Origin: Candidatus Zixiibacteriota bacterium
Lineage (GTDB): Bacteria; Zixibacteria; MSB-5A5; UBA10806
NCBI GenBank assembly: GCA_003520965.1
Contig: DOTU01000001.1
Span: 1 to 9,686, forward strand
Length of the DNA: 9,686 bases
Direction of reading: 5' to 3'
This document shows, in pieces, positions 6,868 to 9,686 of this stretch. Numbering within the stretch: the first letter of the stretch is position 1; each line of letters starts with the position of its first letter. Position numbers and translations under genes: made by a program. Under the pieces are notes generated by a model. That model searched no databases and was not told the origin of the DNA. It saw nothing but the letters and a program-made list of their open reading frames with translations.

Positions 6868-7905
6868 TTAGCAGATACGCGGCAACTGCTCACCACTTAA
6901 CATATCGACTATGCGATTAACACCAATTTTACTTTTCATCGTAACCAGCCCGGGCGCCCCACCCCCCACTCGACCGATAACACAGGAACCCATCCCTTGG
7001 AAATCAGACACCAGAATATCCAGCACCTTTTTGGCCTCGGCTTCCGGTACAAAGGCTATAAAACGCCCCTCGTTGGCCACATAGATTGGATCAAATCCCA
7101 TTATTTCGCAGGCCCCCTGGACATCTTCGCGCACCGGAATCGCTCTTTCATCGATATTGATATGCAGGTGAGAGGCCTCGGCGATTTCAACCAATGTGGT
7201 GGCCAGGCCACCGCGAGTGAGGTCTCGCAGGCAGTGTACCCTTAAACCGGAATTAATTAGCTTCAAAACTATACCGTTGAGCGGAGCGCAGTCGCTTTCG
7301 ATTTCGCTTTCAAACGCGAGACCCTCGCGAGCGGCCATGATTGCGATTCCATGCCGCCCGACATCGCCATTTATTATGATAAGATCGCCGAGCGCAACAC
7401 TCGAAGGGGCTATCGTCAGGTTGTGCTCTACGATCCCGATTCCGGCGGTATTGATAAATAGACCATCGCCCTTACCGCGGTCGACCACCTTTGTGTCGCC
7501 GGTTACCAGGCTAACTCCGGCGGCATCCGCCGCATGCCTCATTGATTGCGCCACCCGCCAAAGGGTTTCTGTGGGAAGACCTTCCTCGATGATAAATCCC
7601 GCAGATAGATAGAGCGGGCGCGCTCCCGACATGGCCAGATCGTTAACTGTCCCGTTAATCGCCAGGGTGCCGATATCGCCACCAGGGAAAAAGATGGGAT
7701 GAACAACATAGGAGTCGGTTGTAAATGCAATCCTGCTGTTGCCAAGGTTTAGCACAGCGCTATCGTGGCGAGTTTCAAGGGCAGGGTTGGCAAATGATGT
7801 CATAAAAATCTTTTCGATTAACTCATGCATCAGTTTTCCACCACCGCCATGTGCCAGGAGGATCTGAGGATAGTTATTAATGGGAAGAGGGCAGGAAAAG
7901 TCCAT
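6868..7905 (-). CDS. hypE: Hydrogenase maturation protein HypE (carbamoyl dehydratase)
   Basis: The product is 345 residues, the usual HypE length. HypE receives a carbamoyl group from HypF on its C-terminal cysteine and dehydrates it with ATP to a protein-bound thiocyanate. The cyanide then goes to iron on the HypC-HypD complex during [NiFe]-hydrogenase assembly in the cytoplasm. Visible hallmarks are the glycine-rich AHGGGGKLM at 18-26, FTTDSYVVHP at 61-70, NGTVNDLAMSGA at 84-95, VTGDTKVV at 134-141, RDLTRGGLAT at 227-236 and ANEGRF at 277-282. These are typical of the PurM/AIR-synthase-like ATP-binding fold. The C-terminus is PRIC, with the essential terminal cysteine C345 in place, so the protein should be functional. 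It follows hypD after a 6-base gap. The nearest purine-rich match (AGGTGA) is about 15 bases upstream, so translation probably depends on coupling to hypD. Confidence 0.97.
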   Translation of the reverse strand: MDFSCPLPINNYPQILLAHGGGGKLMHELIEKIFMTSFANPALETRHDSAVLNLGNSRIAFTTDSYVVHPIFFPGGDIGTLAINGTVNDLAMSGARPLYLSAGFIIEEGLPTETLWRVAQSMRHAADAAGVSLVTGDTKVVDRGKGDGLFINTAGIGIVEHNLTIAPSSVALGDLIIINGDVGRHGIAIMAAREGLAFESEIESDCAPLNGIVLKLINSGLRVHCLRDLTRGGLATTLVEIAEASHLHINIDERAIPVREDVQGACEIMGFDPIYVANEGRFIAFVPEAEAKKVLDILVSDFQGMGSCVIGRVGGGAPGLVTMKSKIGVNRIVDMLSGEQLPRIC

Positions 7906-7911
7906 ACTGTT

Positions 7912-9015
7912 TTACGATTTCACCTGATTTTGAATTCTACGGTAACGGTAGTAGGCGGCGCAAGCCCCTTCGGAGGAGACCATCGTTGCCCCAAGTGGAT
8001 GCTCCGGCGTGCAGACCGTGCCAAAGACCGGGCATTCGAACGGTTTTTTAAGGCCGCGAAGAATCGTTCCACTGATACATTCGGCTGGTTCCTCGACACT
8101 TTTTCCGGAGAGACCGAAACGCAATTCGGCATCGAAGGCCCGGTAGGCCTCCCGAAGCCCCAGGCCGCTGAGAGGAATTTCGCCTACCCCACGCCATTTG
8201 CGAGGCACAACTTCGAATATTTCGGTAATTAGATTTTTCGCAGGATCGTTTCCCTCGCGTTTTACGGCCCGGCTGTACTGGTTTTCGACTGCAACGCGCC
8301 CTTCCTCGAGCTGTTTGACCGTCATATAAATTCCCTGAAGTATATCCAGCGGCTCGAAACCGGTGACTACAATCGGGACATTATATTTTTTGGCCAAAGG
8401 TTCGTATTCGGTATATCCCATCACGGCGCAAACATGCCCGGCAGCAAGAAAACCCTGAACCAGATTATCTTCTGCCGAAAGGATAGCCTCAATTGCCGGC
8501 GGAACCAATACATGCGAAACGAGGATCGAGAAATTCTTAATATCCTGCTGTTTAGCCTGAAAAACCGCCATAGCGTTGGCCGGAGCGGTCGTCTCGAAAC
8601 CAACCGCGAAGAAAACCACTTCCTTATCCGGATTATCTCGCGCGACCTTTAAAGCGTCAAGCGGGGAGTAGACGATTCTTACGTCTCCGCCCGATGCTTT
8701 GACCGAAAGCAAATCTTTGGTGCTTCCGGGCACGCGTAGCATATCACCAAATGAGCAGAAGATAACCTCGGGCCGCTCCGCGATTTCAATCGCCTTTTCG
8801 ATAAGCTCCAATGGTGTTACGCAAACCGGGCAGCCGGGGCCGTGGACAAGTATAATCTTATCAGGCAGAAGCTCGTCGATTCCATACTTGACGATACTAT
8901 GCGTCTGCCCGCCGCAGATTTCCATAATCGTCCAACTGCGCGTTGTTATGCGCGTTATGGCCCGGGCATATTCCTGGCAGGCGGCTTGATCGCGATATTC
9001 ATCCAAGTATTTCAC
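7912..9015 (-). CDS. hypD: Hydrogenase maturation protein HypD (iron-sulfur scaffold)
   Basis: The product is 367 residues and starts with GTG at 9015, within the GTGA overlap with the hypC stop. HypD is the [4Fe-4S] protein that, with HypC, holds the iron while cyanide and CO ligands are added for the [NiFe] active site. The sequence shows the signatures in order: CGGQTH at 34-39 (C34), GPGCPVC at 59-65 (C62, C65), GFETT at 139-143 and a cysteine-rich C-terminus. The C-terminal cysteines C313, C328, C335 and C352 lie in ECISG, ECPVFGTVC and SSEGAC and are the likely cluster ligands; assignment of individual residues is from family knowledge. GAGGAG on the minus strand at 9027-9032, 11 bases before the GTG, can serve as ribosome binding site. 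Nothing is missing or broken. It lies between hypC and hypE as in many hyp operons. Confidence 0.97.
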   Translation of the reverse strand: MKYLDEYRDQAACQEYARAITRITTRSWTIMEICGGQTHSIVKYGIDELLPDKIILVHGPGCPVCVTPLELIEKAIEIAERPEVIFCSFGDMLRVPGSTKDLLSVKASGGDVRIVYSPLDALKVARDNPDKEVVFFAVGFETTAPANAMAVFQAKQQDIKNFSILVSHVLVPPAIEAILSAEDNLVQGFLAAGHVCAVMGYTEYEPLAKKYNVPIVVTGFEPLDILQGIYMTVKQLEEGRVAVENQYSRAVKREGNDPAKNLITEIFEVVPRKWRGVGEIPLSGLGLREAYRAFDAELRFGLSGKSVEEPAECISGTILRGLKKPFECPVFGTVCTPEHPLGATMVSSEGACAAYYRYRRIQNQVKS

Positions 9016-9260
9016 GGCTCAAGCAGCTCCTCAATCGCGCCAATCTCTTTGAGATAGCCAAACACCTCGTTGGCCTCTTTCTCGTCGAGCTGACTTATAG
9101 CAAACCCGGCGTGAACAATGACATAATCGTCAACTCCCGCCTCGGGCACATAAGCTAAATTGATATCTTTAACGATTCCCCCAAAGCTAACCTTACCGGT
9201 TCGCATGATCGGATCGTTATCGATTATCTCCATAATTTTTCCCGGTATTGCCAGACACAT
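9012..9260 (-). CDS. hypC: Hydrogenase assembly chaperone HypC
   Basis: This is an 82-residue member of the HypC/HybG/HupF family. It begins MCLAIPGKI, with the essential cysteine at position 2 that binds iron together with HypD and later contacts the hydrogenase large-subunit precursor. The central part (VSFGGIVKDINLAYVPEA) and the sequence VDDYVIVHAGFAIS have the family's usual small beta-barrel pattern, followed by a helical C-terminus. AAGGAG on the minus strand at 9269-9274 gives 8-base spacing to the ATG and lies inside the 3' end of hypF. The stop overlaps the hypD GTG start by four bases, implying translational coupling, which fits the stable HypC-HypD complex the two proteins form. 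Only one hypC copy is in the window. Confidence 0.97.
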   Translation of the reverse strand: MCLAIPGKIMEIIDNDPIMRTGKVSFGGIVKDINLAYVPEAGVDDYVIVHAGFAISQLDEKEANEVFGYLKEIGAIEELLEP

Positions 9261-9261
9261 C

Positions 9262-9686
9262 TTATTTACTCCTTATGGCGGCCATGACCTGCCCCAGCGA
9301 AATCCCGCCATCGTTGGGGGGAATCCTCTGGTGCCAGTAGGGGCGAAAGCCCGCTTTATCCAGGCGCTCTACACATTGTTCCAGAAGATATTTATTCTGA
9401 AAACAACCGCCCGATAATACTACCTTCTCCTGGCCCGCTTTCCTGGCGATCTCAACCATGATCTCCGCCATGCTGTTGTGAAATTTAGCCGATATCAGCC
9501 CGGACGCAAGACTATTTCTATACTCCTCTATGATATGGCGCACTAATTGTTCCCAATTGATAATATATACGCCCTCGTTATCTATGATCTCGATCGGATA
9601 ACTTTCATCTATTTTGATATCTCCGATAATATACTCAAGCTCCATAGCTGCCTGCCCCTCATAGCGCATTACTTGCCGAAGACCGA
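9262..9686 (-). CDS. hypF: Carbamoyltransferase HypF, C-terminal fragment
   Basis: Only the last 141 codons are present; the gene enters from the right edge. The frame is open through 9686 and reads GLRQV before MRYEGQAAMELE, so the methionine at 9669 is internal and not a start. The family-typical YEGQAAMELE, the LSGGCFQNKYLLE segment and the terminal PNDGGISLGQ identify the Kae1/TsaD-like C-terminal domain of HypF. Full HypF is about 750 residues, with acylphosphatase, zinc-finger and YrdC-like domains upstream, none of which is visible here. HypF uses carbamoyl phosphate and ATP to make carbamoyl-adenylate and transfers the carbamoyl group to the HypE cysteine, the first step to the cyanide ligands. 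The stop lies one base before the hypC ATG, so the two genes should be on one transcript. Confidence 0.95.
   Translation of the reverse strand, partial: GLRQVMRYEGQAAMELEYIIGDIKIDESYPIEIIDNEGVYIINWEQLVRHIIEEYRNSLASGLISAKFHNSMAEIMVEIARKAGQEKVVLSGGCFQNKYLLEQCVERLDKAGFRPYWHQRIPPNDGGISLGQVMAAIRSK
9269..9274 (-). promoter_or_regulatory. Ribosome binding site of hypC inside the hypF 3' end
   Basis: AAGGAG on the minus strand overlaps the last codons of hypF and precedes the hypC ATG by 8 bases. It is the strongest Shine-Dalgarno match within the hyp cluster and would allow efficient hypC translation on the shared transcript. Confidence 0.65.

Noticed and set aside
7196..7612. Plus-strand 138-codon open frame opposite hypE
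   Set aside because: It is antisense to a well-conserved hypE region, has a proline/serine/arginine-rich composition typical of shadow frames, and shows no recognisable domain.
7825..8232. Plus-strand 135-codon open frame opposite the hypE start and hypD end
   Set aside because: It is antisense to two confidently identified genes and spans their junction; no family resemblance was seen.
9667..9669. ATG as the start of a separate 135-residue protein
   Set aside because: The frame continues upstream to the window edge and the residues around it match the internal YEGQAA region of HypF, so it is an internal methionine.

Overview
The window looks like chromosomal DNA from a Gram-negative, probably anaerobic or facultative bacterium of moderate GC content. 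The Gram-negative call rests on a lipobox lipoprotein and on the style of the kinase: a soluble multi-PAS hybrid with a VAHDLNN H-box, a form common in deltaproteobacteria and in uncultured phyla. Hydrogen metabolism is indicated by a [NiFe]-hydrogenase maturation cluster. I cannot name the taxon from the sequence alone.

Left end (1-1624): the first 73 codons of an M32-type (carboxypeptidase Taq) metallocarboxypeptidase run off the left edge on the minus strand. A 208-base AT-rich divergent spacer follows. It leads into a plus-strand membrane-anchored calcineurin-like metallophosphoesterase of the YkuE type.

Middle (1736-6154, minus): one very large gene encodes a 1472-residue soluble hybrid histidine kinase. 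Its order is six PAS domains, GAF, a seventh PAS, HisKA, HATPase and a C-terminal receiver. It is convergent with the phosphoesterase and has no partner regulator in the window.

Right end (6331-9686, minus): a tightly packed operon reads hypF (C-terminal part only), hypC, hypD, hypE and then a small lipoprotein gene. Junctions are a 1-base gap, a 4-base GTGA overlap, a 6-base gap and an 18-base gap. HypF and HypE make the cyanide ligands, with HypE carrying the thiocyanate on its C-terminal cysteine. HypC and HypD form the scaffold on which the Fe(CN)2CO unit of the [NiFe] site is assembled. hypA, hypB and hydrogenase structural genes are not in the window, and the operon promoter lies beyond the right edge.

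Most of the window is recognisable. The least explained pieces are the lipoprotein attached to the hyp operon, the orphan multi-PAS kinase lying co-directionally behind it, and the Tat-like motif inside the phosphoesterase. I saw no mobile element, CRISPR array, tRNA or rRNA, and no convincing evidence of an entirely new system.
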